Shown here in pieces: positions 1 to 10,859 of a stretch of 64,000 nt of DNA (the stretch's first letter is position 1; each line of letters opens with the position of its first letter). The position numbers and the translations under genes are program-made. Under the pieces are notes generated by a model. The model was not told the origin of the DNA, did not search any database, and saw nothing but the letters and a program-made list of their open reading frames with translations. The stretch lies in assembly GCA_037349105.1 (NCBI GenBank), contig JAYJMM010000029.1:868001-932000 (forward strand). Reading direction: 5' to 3'. The stretch comes from Limnomonas spitsbergensis (Eukaryota > Chlorophyta > Chlorophyceae > Chlamydomonadales).

Positions 1-540
1 AACAAATGGGGCTGGGAAGTTACCGGTATTGAGATGTAACAGTACGGCCCATATCAATGTCGTCACACCTCTGGGCCATGCACAAAAAGGCTCAGCCGTG
101 CAAACGTCCAGGTGGAAAAAACACGGTTGGAGTAGGGACATAAAAGTGCAGCCCAGATGAGGGGTCTATATGCCGCTTACCCTGAGCTAGCTACAATCAC
201 TATGGTTGACCAACAGGCACACATCAACACACAACAACTGGTGAGCAAACACGCCTATCACCTGCCTGCCTGGCAACTGGTCACTCGCAGCACTTGTTCT
301 GCATGAGACCTAAATAAAAAACCTTGTCTCCCAGTTGCCAATCGCGATATGTTGCTTAAAAGACTAATAGACAAACATACGCAGTGCATGTGGCACTGTA
401 CAATGTGGTTTGTGGGCAATGTGGGCGTTACACAAAGCAGGTAAGTAGGGCAAATCTTCCCTCAACCCCCTACCCCACGCATCTCCGGAACGTAGACTCA
501 CAACGAGAGCATGATACTATCAACCAGTGACTAAACATCT
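1..540. other. No gene seen; repeat fragments
   Basis: No convincing coding sequence. Positions 57-115 hold a short diverged piece of repeat family R1 (CACACCTCTGGGCC followed by a GGCTCAGCCG-like stretch). The rest is unassigned AT-leaning DNA. Confidence 0.4.
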
Positions 541-1040
541 CTGAAAATACACCTCTGGGCCTGCTCAAAATGTCCCAGCCGCATGGGTGCCCAACTGTCT
601 GGTTGGGAGAAAAGGAAATTTAGGGTACGAGAGAAGAAGGAAGAGCGAGAGGAAGCCATAGGAGGAGGATACCACCACCCCAAGAAGGTAAGGCAATCCA
701 AAGATTCCCCAGCCCCTCTAGAGTCTAGCATTAAACAAGTCAAGATCAAAGAGAGGAGAGAGAGCATGAGATAAACAAAAGGAAAAGACCCCTCCCCTCC
801 ATAAGGAAATAAATCAGATTCTCCAGCCCCTCTAAAGACTAGCCCTCGACCATGCACTACATCTTCCACAAAAAACCAGGGCCTCCCACCCAAGCCTGCC
901 CCGGTACAACAGGTGAAAGTCTGTGGCGCCCCTAGGGGGGCTTGCCCAGCTCCTCTCCCTAAGCTAGTCCTTGACGCTAGGGTATTGGAAGCAAACATTC
1001 AGTGCATGCTCCAAATGCTCGCCATCTCCCCTCACCCAGC
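541..1040 (+). repeat. Dispersed repeat family R1, long copy
   Basis: Begins with ACACCTCTGGGCC and TGCTCAAA, then a GCCCAACTGTCTGG block, a purine-rich stretch, two copies of CCCCAGCCCCTCTA, and a tail with CTAGGGTATTGGAAGCAAAC. The same order of blocks recurs at 42062-42450, so both are copies of one element at least 400 bp long. No coding potential is evident. Confidence 0.7.
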
Positions 1041-1178
1041 ACTGTTGGCAGCAGCGTGTCATCTTTTGTTGACCACTGCGCCGTCCTATGGTGTCAGCCG
1101 TGCTGACCCCACTGAGCCACAACTGGAAGTTTGTGCCCACACAAGCAGGCACACGCCATGTTGCTGGTGCGGCTCCCA

Positions 1179-1418
1179 GTACGTTCCAAGTGCCGGCCGT
1201 AGGCTGAAACCAGTATGTTCAAAGTGCCGGCCGTAGGCTGAAACCAGTACATTCCAAGTGCCGGCCGTAGGCTATGACCAATACGTTCCAAGTGCCGGCC
1301 GTAGGCTGAAACCAGTACATTCCAAGTGCAGGCCGTAGGCTGAAACCAGTACATTCCAAGTGCCGGCCGTAGGCTGAGACCAATACGTTCCAAGTGCCGG
1401 CCGTAGGCTGAAACCAGT
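1179..1418 (+). repeat. 34-bp tandem repeat, about 7 copies
   Basis: A 34-bp unit containing TTCCAAGTGCCGGCCGTAGG repeats about seven times with few substitutions. Two units carry ATGACCA or GAGACCA in place of GAAACCA. Because 34 is not a multiple of 3, the apparent minus-strand ORFs here are by-products of the array. Confidence 0.9.
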
Positions 1419-1926
1419 ACATGATGTGGGAACAAAAGCAATTTGTGCCGAAATACGCTGTCAAACCACGACAATAATCAAAGAATACTAAAAATAATAA
1501 AACATGATAGGTTTCACGCGGCATGGCTGGCCTAATCTTATGAGCTGCCGATGTGGTAACGAACCCTCCGCCCTCTCAAGACAAAGGCCTAGTGCTGATC
1601 CTAACAGAAATGTGCCTAGCACTCGCAAAGGGTTAATGCATTTGTACCCTAACGATCCTTTGAAACAAAAGTAACAACTTCAAATTGAATCCCCTTGCCG
1701 TCGTGGAAGTTTTTTCACCAAATATTTATTACTACCGGTATATTAATTTTTGTACTTTCAAATTTTGACCTTTGTCATTGATTCATCTTCATCTACCAAA
1801 CACCTTGGCAGTACGGTTCAGCTAAATCGAAATGAATATGCTGTGATAATGACTTGCTTGACTTTGTGCCGTACGTGAATGGCGTAATCTTCCCCAGTTC
1901 AAGCACTTTAACACTCGTACTGCATA

Positions 1927-2105
1927 TGTCAATAACGTTACACCTCTGGGTCCGCTCAAAGCTCGGCCGCGTGGGCGCCCAGCTGTTCAGAAGGGAGTAA
2001 AGAAGGAACCAAAAGGAAGAGAGGGGTAAAGGAACAAAAGGAGAGGCCGGGAAGGCAACGAAGACCAAGTCCGACACCTGAGTTCCACTAGAGACTAACC
2101 CTCAA
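1927..2105 (+). repeat. Dispersed repeat family R1
   Basis: Starts ACGTTACACCTCTGGG, continues GCTCGGCCGCGTGGGCGCCC and then a purine-rich body. It ends near TAGAGACTAACCCTC, matching the internal block of the copy at 541-1040. Confidence 0.65.
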
Positions 2106-2988
2106 CAAAGCCTCTAAAACAAAGAGAAGTCCTGCATATGTGCATAATGGTGTGTCTACAATTGGCTGGCGTGTGCTTGTAGATACATTGTTTGTTCAAG
2201 GGCCTCACATATATTATTAAAATAACTTCAGCCCCCTGCCCTCTCTTCTTCAGGTGCGTGGCAAAAACAAATGGTGCGCCGAAGTGCTAAAACCAGAGGG
2301 CAGGAAAAGAATGAGGATTCTTGGATGCTTGAGGAAGGCCGCAAGGGACGCTGACCAGTGAGTGTCCGGAAGGCAAAGGTTTAGTGGTCATATGTACAAG
2401 AAAGCTATGCCCTCAACCTTCCTGTGAAATGGTGCGTATTAACACATCCAGGTCGGGGCTAGGACCACACCATATTTATGCAGCGGAATCAACTGTTTGA
2501 TTGTGTTGTCCTTTCCTTAGTAATAATGTGTCACCTGGCTACATCATAGTGCATGATCCACTTTCCGTTATGCTATCCTCTTGTTCTAATAGTTTGACAT
2601 TTGTTGCTTCTTAATATTCACTTCGATTAATAAAATACCTTTCGATCCCATCCCGATTATGAATACTCTCATATTGCAATCATTGAGGTTATTAAACCAG
2701 CGGCATGGCTCAGACTCCCGTTTTGTTCCCAGAGTTTCCATTTACCATTCTCCATGGTGAGTATCAGCACATCCAGCAGAGGGCCAGGACCACACCATGT
2801 CTCTACCGTGTATTCCGCCAAAATAATCACTAAAAAAATGTTATTAAATATTTGTAATTTCTTCCTTGGTAATAATGGGGTGGGGTCTAGAGGGCATCTG
2901 ACTATATGACGGTGTGTATTTTACCGCTCCTTTAGTCCCGTTCTCTTGTTTTGCAGAGCTTTCCACTTGATGCATTCATGATGTACTC
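2106..2988. repeat. Gene-free stretch with an imperfect duplication
   Basis: No gene seen. A segment at about 2431-2490 (CACATCCAG, then AGGACCACACCAT) recurs at about 2755-2815 with substitutions, so roughly 320 bp look duplicated. It directly precedes the ~220-bp array. Confidence 0.4.
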
Positions 2989-4324
2989 GTAGGCAAGACA
3001 AGCAAAGGAGGAACGGTCAGGATCAAAGTATCAAACAAGAGTTCGACTGGCACAAACAAGTGTGATGTCACGTGTCCCTCCAAGACGGGACAGGCCTGAC
3101 GCGATGTCTGCCTCGGGGACGCAGTTGACCCTAAAAGCGCTACGACCTCTTCCGCCAAACCCTGAAAAACCTGACACCAAAATCTGAGGCATTTGGGCTA
3201 CTGACGACGTTCGTAACTAGGTCACCGAACGTAGGCAAGACAAACAAAGAAGGAACGGTCAGGATGAAACAAGAGTTCGACTGGCACAAAAAGTGTGGTA
3301 TCACGTGTCCCTGACGTCACGTCCGACTGCCTGCCTCAGGGACGCAGTTTACCCTGAAAACGCTATGACCTCTTCCGCCAAACCCTGAAAGCCCTCCTCA
3401 AAATCTGGAGCACTTGGGCTACTGACGACGTTCGTAACTAGGTCGCCGAACGTAGGCAAGACAAAGAAAGAGGGAACGGTCAGGATCAAACAAGAGTTCG
3501 ACTGGCGCAAAAAGTTTGATGTCACGTGTCTCTGACGTCACGTCCGACAGTCTGCATCGGGGACGCAGTCGACCCTAAAAGCGCTATGACCTCCTCCGCC
3601 AAACCCTGTAAACCTGGCACCAAAATCTGAGGCATTTGGGCTACTGACGACGTTCGTAGCTAGGTCACCGAACGTAGGCAAGACAAACAAACAAGGAACA
3701 GTCAAGATAAACAAGTGTTTGACTGGCACAAAAGTGTGATGTCACGTGTCCCTGACGTCACGTCCGACAGTCTGCCTCGGGGACGCAGTTAACCCTGAAA
3801 GCGCTATGACCTCTTCCGCCAAACCCTGTAAACATGGCATCAATATATGATGCATTTGGACTACTGACGACGTTCGTAACTAGGGTGCCGAACGTAGGCA
3901 AGACAAACAAAGAAGGAACGGTCAAGAAGAAAGAAGAGTTCGGCTCGCACAAAAAGTTTGATGTCACGTGTCCCTGACGTCACGTCCGACAGTCTGCCTC
4001 GGGGACGCAGTTTACCCTAAAAGCGCGATGACCTCTTCCGCCAAACCCTGTAAACCTGGCACCAAAATCTGGAGCACTTGGGCTACTGACGACGTTCGTA
4101 ACTAGGGTGCCGAACGTAGGCAAGACAAACAAAGAAGGAGCGGTCAGGATGAAACAAGAGTTCGACTGCTGGCACAAAAAGTGTGATGTCACGTGTCCCT
4201 GACGTCACGTCCGACTGCGCGCGCCTCGGGGACGCAGTTAACCCTAAAAGCGCTATGACCTCTTCCACCAAACCCTGAAAAACCTCGACGTACGGCGGAG
4301 CACTTGGGCTACTGACGACGTTCC
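2989..4324 (+). promoter_or_regulatory. Tandem ~220-bp monomers upstream of retrotransposon
   Basis: Six imperfect copies of a 213-241 bp unit start at about 2990, 3231, 3451, 3675, 3894 and 4117. The first is the longest and most diverged. Each unit has GTAGGCAAGACAAACAAAG near its start and TTGGGCTACTGACGACGTTC at its end. Five units carry TCACGTG followed within a few bases by TGACGTCACGTCCGAC, a palindromic G-box/E-box next to a CRE/bZIP-type site; the first has only the CACGTG part. The last monomer runs straight into the retrotransposon endonuclease frame with no spacer. Tandem 5' monomers of this kind act as promoters in some other LINEs, such as rodent L1, so a promoter role is inferred. 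The minus-strand ORFs of 60-70 residues repeat with the monomer and are not taken as genes. Confidence 0.6.
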
Positions 4325-4394
4325 CACACCCCTATACCCCTCTTTACCTCCCCCCCCACTCCCCTCCCCACCCCGACATGTCCCCCACCCTCTC

Positions 4395-5145
4395 GATATC
4401 ATCTCCACTTTCAATATCGCTGGCCTCCGTGCCAACACTGCCGATGTCAGCACCTTCGTCAACACACACCGCCCCAAAATTTTCTTTGGCCAAGAAACTC
4501 ACCTCTTTGCCTCCCAACAATCCACTTTCCTTCCTGAAATCCGCCAAGCCTTCCCTCACTATCATCATGTCTACCTGAGCAGCGTGCCTACACCCCCTAC
4601 TCTTGCTTACGCCCGGCCAAATATCTGTGCACCCGGGGGTGTCTTCCTCGCCATCCACAATGACGCCCACCCCCATACCTTCATCCGCCAACCGGTACCC
4701 CCTCTTATCGAAGGATATTGCATCCATCTCCAACTTCCCATGGTTGCTGGCCGCCCCCTTCATGTCCTTAGTGTTTACTTCCCTCCGGGCTCTAACCTCA
4801 TTTCACCTACTTGTCAAAAATACATGGCAGACACTATCCATGACAGTGACTCCGCCTGTGACATCTTCCTCATTGGTGGGGACTTCAACCGCCACCTTCA
4901 ATCTACTCGACCTGATCGCACGTTCCTCTCCTTCCTTGCCTCCAACAGACTTATCCCCATTAATGCTACCACATCCAAACATCTCACACACATGCCGCAC
5001 TCCTCTACAATGCAAGCCTCCATGTTGGATGATATCCTCATCTCTGATAATGCTTTTCACCTCTCTGGCCTACTCCCCACCGCAGTTGAGTGCTCTGTCC
5101 CTCTTTCATCCCTCTACGCTCCTGACCACCTCCCCCTCACCTTCA
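4395..5145 (+). CDS. APE-type endonuclease domain of the LINE
   Basis: Frame 3 is open from inside the last monomer to about 5495. It shows the exonuclease-endonuclease-phosphatase motifs in order: FNIAGLR near 4412, GQETH at 4488-4502 (catalytic Glu), GGDFN at 4875-4889, LDDILIS near 5030 and APDHLPL at 5118-5138 (terminal Asp-His pair). In LINEs this domain nicks target DNA to prime reverse transcription. The most upstream ATG (4378) lies in a different frame, so the true start is not resolved and the element may be 5'-truncated or begin inside the array. At the 8-C run at 5256-5263 the sensible protein moves to frame 2. Confidence 0.8.
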
Positions 5146-5259
5146 AGTGCCCTCCAAACCTCTTTCAACTCCCCATGCACCCCCGTCCTCCCTTGCAACC
5201 CCTCACCTCGTCAAGCCTCCGCAACACACCTCCTCGCCCTTCCAACGCTACACCTCCCC

Positions 5260-6680
5260 CCCCAACCACCATCAAACAGCTTATACCCCCCACACCTTAC
5301 ATCTTACACGGGAGGCTATTTTCTCTGACCTCTCCACTGCCTCCGATGCCTTGCTCGCCCACACTTCCGCCCTCATCAACGACTCGGGCGTCCAACACTA
5401 CTATCAAGCACACTCCTCACCCCATGCCCCCCCTCCAGAATGGACAACTTTCCGTGAACACCTTGTGTCCCTCCATATCGACATTCCCACCATAGTCTCC
5501 CGCCATTCCGACATATGTACATCTGCCCTCACCATCATGAAACTACACTGCCCCACCTCGTCCCATCGGGACACTATCGCCCCCCACCCTTCTGGTAAAC
5601 CATGCTTCCTCCCTCGCGTGGCACAACAACACATCACAGTAAAAACCCAGGAACGGGCTATCCTCCACTTTGCCCGCAACTTCATTAAACAACTCACTTC
5701 TGCCCCCCCCCCTAACGCCACTCCCCTTTTACCCTTTTCTCCGATCTTGGACTCCCTTCTCTCCGCTCTCGCCTCTCACCACCTCCTATCTCCACCACAC
5801 TCTGTCTCCCATGATACTAACACCCCATGCCCTCCTACTTCCGCACTACTATTCCTCCTTCCTCCCTTTCCAGTTGATTTGCCCCCACCCTTTCTCCACC
5901 ATGGATCCCATGGCTCTCACTCTGCGATCAAAAATAAACTTCGGCTCATCCGAGTTGACATTCGAAAAAAAAATCGCAAACATTCCGTTACCACAAAAAA
6001 ACGCAAAAAACTTATCAAGCTACTTTACACTAACGCTTGCAAGGCGCACCAGCGTATTTTCCAGGACGAGCCCGACACCGACCCCCTCCTTCCCATTGAT
6101 ACCTCCTCAGCCCATTCTGCCTCCTCCTCTCACATTACCTCTTTATGGGACCCCACCACCTCTCTTCTTGTCACGGACCCTACGGGCTTGACCAATGTGA
6201 CACATGCCCATTTCAGCAAGGAATGGTCGGCTGACCCCCACGTTCTTCCCACACAACCCTACCCGCATGAATCCATAACAAACCTTGACAATTTCCAACT
6301 CGATACAAAGGCCAAGTCCGCTCGCACCACTTCGACCACCCTTATTCCATACGTCCTTCGGCCCAGTACATTTAATCAAGCCATCAAATCCCTGAAAAAT
6401 AAAAAAGCTTTTGGCCCTGACGGCATCCCCAATGAACTTCTCCGAATCATGCCACATTCTTTCCAATCATCCTTGCATAATCTGTTTATCCTCATGTGGA
6501 TCTTAGGCACCACTCCCACCTCATGGAAGTCTTCCACTACTACCCTCCTCCACAAACGGGGGGATGTCAGTCGGTTAACAAACAAACGTCCAATTGGCAT
6601 GCACAACACTATCTACAAACTTTGGACACGGTTCGTCACTGCCGTTCTCACCGATTACTCCTTTGAGATTTTGGTATCCT
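5260..6680 (+). CDS. LINE linker and N-terminal reverse transcriptase
   Basis: Frame 2. A Pro/Ser/His-rich linker is followed by a basic patch near 5930-6010 (IRKKNRKH, KKRKKLIK) and then the first RT blocks: FNQAIKSLKNKKAFGPDGIP near 6370-6430, the hallmark of LINE reverse transcriptases, and TTLLHKRGDVSRLTNKRPI near 6540-6600. Around 6668-6682 the RT continues in frame 1 (SQEGFRAGHHT), so one frameshift splits the catalytic domain. Confidence 0.75.
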
Positions 6681-6681
6681 T

Positions 6682-7670
6682 AGCCAATCTCAAGAGGGCT
6701 TTCGTGCAGGGCACCACACCATGCGGCACCTCCAACGATATGTCCATGCCCTTGAAGACGCTCGTGCTCATAACCGCAATATATATGCCTTGTACATTGA
6801 CTTCTCTAGTGCCTTCAACACCATCAACCATGCCCAACTTCTACGCATCATGGACGACCTCGGGTTCCCACCTGACGCAATATCAGTCATTCAAGACATT
6901 TATACCAATGCCACCTCTCGCATCGTTCTCCAAAAACACCCTTGTCTTGCCACCCGTGATGTTCATGTCGGTAGGGGCACCATCCAAGGCGATACCCTTT
7001 CCCCCCTAATCTTTCTCATCTATCTCGAACCCCTCCTTCGATGGCTACAGGTTGGAGGCCACGGCTATAAACCCTCTTGTGCACAACGTCAAGGTTTATC
7101 TCACCCATGCAAATTTACCCTCACTTGCCCAGCTTTTGCTGACGACGTAGCCCTTCTCTCACACAGCCGCAACCGCCTCCAGGTACAACTCAGTAAAGTT
7201 GACGCTTACTGCTCCTGGTCAGGCCTCACCCTGAACCCCTCTAAATGCGCGCCGGTCACTGGTGCCCTACATAAAGATCGTTTCACCCGCCTTGTAGATA
7301 CATTTGACCGTCATAACACCCGTCTGCGGCAACAATTAAAAGACCAGTTTCATGTGAATGGCCAGCCCGTGCCATACTATCCACCTAACAAACCATACAA
7401 ATATCTTGGTGTCTACATCACCATGACACTCGATTTCCGCCACCATCTCCAACATCTCAGCTCCTCTATTTATACAAAAGGCCGACAACTCATCAATGCC
7501 AATCTACCGCCCCAACAAGCTCTAAACATTCTTGAACATGTCCTTAAACCCAAGATCACGTATTGCTTCCCAATCGCCCCCTTCTCGTTGGCCGACATTG
7601 CTACCCTTGATCAACAACTTGCCCAAATTGCTCGGCTCTGCATGAACCTTGGTCCCTCTTTCCCCACAAT
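6682..7670 (+). CDS. Reverse transcriptase catalytic core of the LINE
   Basis: Frame 1. Motifs in order: SQEGFRAGHHTMRHL, ALYIDFSSAFNTI near 6790-6830 (first catalytic Asp), GTIQGDTLSPLIFLIYL near 6976-7025, AFADDVALL at 7132-7158 (the catalytic Asp pair), WSGLTLNPSKC near 7218, and YKYLGVYI near 7400. These are the seven RT blocks of non-LTR elements. The enzyme would copy element RNA at the nicked target. Near 7655-7680 the reading moves to frame 2, where GGVGLTSLLVDYIQ continues the thumb region. Confidence 0.85.
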
Positions 7671-7679
7671 GAACCCTCA

Positions 7680-9080
7680 TCCACATTCCCCTCGATCGTG
7701 GAGGGGTTGGACTCACCTCCTTACTTGTCGATTACATCCAGATCTCTGCCCTCTCCCTCACCCGCGCTCTCAATGACAGCGGTGACCTCGGACCTTTAAC
7801 TCGAGGCGTGTTGCACTCTCAAATTCACTTCCATGGCTCACTCCCCATCCCCTTGCAACGCACCCCTCGTAGTTTCTATATTCACCCCCTCCCCATGCGC
7901 CAACTCTCCCTCATACACAAAGCCGACATCACTCTTCACCAAAGCACCTCCGGCATCATCCCCCTCCTCGGCAACGATCTCCTTCAACAACTCATCCTCA
8001 TCCTACATCTAACACATCCTGGCGGCGATACCATGCCCGTCTCTATCAGTGACTATACTTTCCTTTCCCCCCTTTGGCATGTCGGCATTGTCTCCCTTGC
8101 TTCTCTTGTCACCACCATAAGTGGCCACCCTTACCTTATCCCGGCAAACACTCTTCGTGACGCTTTCTTAAACAAAGCCCGGACAGAGGATCTTGCCAAA
8201 GCACAACGGGCCCTCAATCAGCTGACCCTCCTTCTCCACGGCATTGCTCTGCCACTTGCCAAACAACACACCCTCACCTCACCCCTTCCTGAAGATACCC
8301 GTCGGGTTACTGTCGCTCATGACTTCGCCCATATTCCGCAGGGTACACATCATTCCCTTCAGCAAATTGCATCCTCTTTACTTTACACGGACCCTACCGC
8401 ACCCACCCATGCATCACATCCTACGCCCATACCCCCCCCCACCCGTCCCACCACCTGTCCCCTCCCGCCGTACCCGAGTTGCTCCCAGTCCGTCCCATGC
8501 CACACTTCCTCGTCCTCTTCCAACACTGCTTGGTCTAGCATGCACTATGACTCGTATGTCTACCTCCCTCCCGCCCATCCTACGGCCACTTATTATGCAT
8601 GCTTTCACACGCTCACTCCTGGCACACACGTTCCAATCCTTGCCTCCCCCCCCCCACTCCTTACCCATACCAACACTTTTCCCACGACATAACACAACTC
8701 TCCCTCCCCTTTCTCCTCCACCAACCTCCCGGATCCACTCGCTGCATCCTCCAGCCACGCTCAATGTCCTCCACATGCTTGACACTGCGCTTGAACCGGT
8801 TCATCCCCTCGACACACATCTCACCAATCTCCAACAGCAAGGCACATGGTCTATGGATCCCTTTCCCTCGGTCACCCCTTTCCCCCCGCCTCCGGGTGAA
8901 GACCCCAATTATCTACTTGACCAATCACTCATCGATTCCCACCTCGTCATCCATACCTCACCAGTTCACCCCGATTACGACATCCTCCCACCCCTCTCCT
9001 TCACTATCCAAATTGGACTCCGCTATCCTACCACACACACACCCTTCCCTACGCCGACCCTCTCCACCTCTATGGCCCAG
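7680..9080 (+). CDS. LINE region between RT and methyltransferase, function unknown
   Basis: Frame 2 to the 9-C run at 8432-8440, then frame 3. It starts with the end of the RT thumb and continues as a long segment with no motif I recognise. Part is very Pro-rich (8400-8750). Frame 3 after the C run is preferred over frame 1 because it has a normal mix of acidic and hydrophobic residues (LNVLHMLDTALEPVHPLD). Confidence 0.5.
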
Positions 9081-9860
9081 ACTCATCTCGATAGGGCATT
9101 TGTCTACCGACCCAATGGCACCTACGTTGGTCACATTCCTGTCCGCCGCCTACTCTGGCTACGCGCGTGCTATGACCGCATCCGCACCACACACCCAATT
9201 GACTTCGCACGCCTCACTGACGGGTCCTTCGCACACGATCTTGCCTCCTTACTCCTCCGTTACCGCCTCTCCAATACCTCTCCCTGGCAACGCCCCAACA
9301 TTACCTCACGCACCGGCAAACATTCACCACTACTCCCCCCCCCCTGCCATCAATGCCCACTGGGTCACTCCTGCCAGCCTCCACACTGATATCTCTGCTA
9401 TCATGCCTCTCACGGTCCACCGCTTCTCTTCACCCCTTTCTGTCCCGTTTTCAGCCCTTCAATATTCCTCACTTAGTGAGAAAGACTGCTTATTTGGGGC
9501 TCTCTACCAACCTTATTCCACCCCTTGGACAGGCACCTCCTTGGTTGAGCCTCCTTTTTCTGGTCATGCACTACTCAAGGCTATCCGATGGTTGTTGGCA
9601 TCACTTCAAAAACAACCCCACATACCTACATCGACCTTCATCGTTGTTCCCAATTGGAAAACAGGCCAAATTCATGACCCTCATCAACTCTGGCCATCGC
9701 CATATCTCTTTCACCAACCTCCACCACACCCATTTACCTTTTCTTCCCCCCGACCATCTCACTCCGGCCGATATTGCTAACGCAGGCATGCCGAAATTTG
9801 ACCTTCTCCTCCTCCGCATCTCCAACACTCTTGGGGACACAACCCGTACTTTCCCATATC
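9080..9860 (+). CDS. PCIF1-like adenine N6-methyltransferase domain in the LINE
   Basis: Three frames joined across the 10-C run at 9335-9344 and a shift near 9657-9670. From memory of the PCIF1 family (cap-adjacent m6Am methyltransferases), the order of blocks matches: a helical segment with LASLLLRYR, RFSSPLSVPF at 9421-9450 (PCIF1 has an equivalent FASPLN block), DCLFGALY, EPPF at 9547-9558 where PCIF1 has the catalytic NPPF, then helical SGHALLKAIRWLL, FIVVPNW at 9637-9657 and SGHRHISF (compare SGSQHI). A final strand, DLLLLRISN, follows. The first catalytic-motif residue is Glu instead of Asn, so activity is doubtful or the substrate may differ. The position between RT and RNase H argues for an element-encoded domain, not a chance insertion. 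The identification is by eye and needs a profile search. Confidence 0.65.
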
Positions 9861-10027
9861 TTGCTCCCACTTTGGCCCCGGGCTCCTCCCACCCTTCTCG
9901 CTACTTGCTCCCTCCCGGTTTTGGCCTGGCAAATCTCCTTCCTCTGCCCACCACAATCCTTGCACCTCCACCCTCAGCCCAGCCAAGCCCGACAACCCCT
10001 CCACCCTACGCCCCCTCCTACCCCCTC

Positions 10028-10480
10028 CGTTGGCACGATATACCGGCATATTACACCGATGGCTCGGCCCTATCTACACCTGGCAAAGGCACAGCCACGG
10101 GTGCGGCCTTCTATTGTACTCAAGACACCATTACCTACACAGTCCACCCCGATGGCCGGGCTGAAACCAACACTATTACACGGGCTGAGCTTGCTGGCAT
10201 CCATGCTGCCCTCACTCATGCCGCCTTACACCACACCAGTGATCTTACCATTTCTCAGATTCCTTGGTTTCTCTCTATGAAACGCAGAAGGCCCTTCGCC
10301 ACCCGCACACTTTGCTTGAATGTAAGCACGCCCCCCTTCTCCTCGACATTCGTGCTCTCATCCTTACCAGGCTACGCTTCCGCCACCATTTTCACATGTA
10401 CAAGGTCAAATCTCACATCGGCATCATTGGCAATGAACTCGCGGATAAGGGTGATGCACTCGCCCTCCAATCCCCCGACC
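10028..10480 (+). CDS. RNase H domain of the LINE
   Basis: Frame 2, then frame 1 after a shift near 10250. The four acidic catalytic residues of type I RNase H are visible in order: YYTDGSA (Asp codon 10058-10060), TRAELAGIHAAL (Glu 10187-10189), SDSLVSLYE (Asp 10258-10260) and GNELADKGDALA (Asp 10444-10446). The HMYKVKSHIGIIGNE block is typical of LINE RNase H. It would remove the RNA strand after reverse transcription. Confidence 0.85.
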
Positions 10481-10859
10481 AATGCGACTTCACATGCACC
10501 TCAGATGTCCAACACTTCGCACACCTACCTACATGGCCATGCCTCCCTCCCCCCCATGGCACGGACGAACCGTGGTTTGCATCAGACCTTACCCATTCTT
10601 TGAAGGAACACATGTCCCGAAACTGCCCCCTTCTCACCGATGGTCCTACTTCTCCCCCTCTGCCCTTGCGCTATATCCGCATGCAAGTCCTCGTTGCCTC
10701 TGCCCTCGCCTCCTACCTTCCCGTCTTATGGCACATGGGTCTGCCCTTTAGTGGTATTCGCAACATCCTCAAATCGCGCACCAATACCCTGTGGACTGCA
10801 TCTACAGCCATGCATATGAACCGCCCTTACAAAACAGCTGTAGGCACTCGCACCACCCC

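Noticed and set aside
1094..1524. Minus-strand ORFs with repeated YGRHLE peptides
   Set aside because: Translation of the 34-bp tandem array in shifting frames.
3538..4271. Minus-strand ORFs of 60-70 residues that resemble each other
   Set aside because: They recur with the ~220-bp monomer and carry no motif. The plus-strand element and regulatory-site content explain the array better.
5147..7009. One 620-codon ORF as a single protein
   Set aside because: Its ends are out-of-frame translations. Only the middle (about 5260-6680) matches the LINE protein, with neighbours in other frames.
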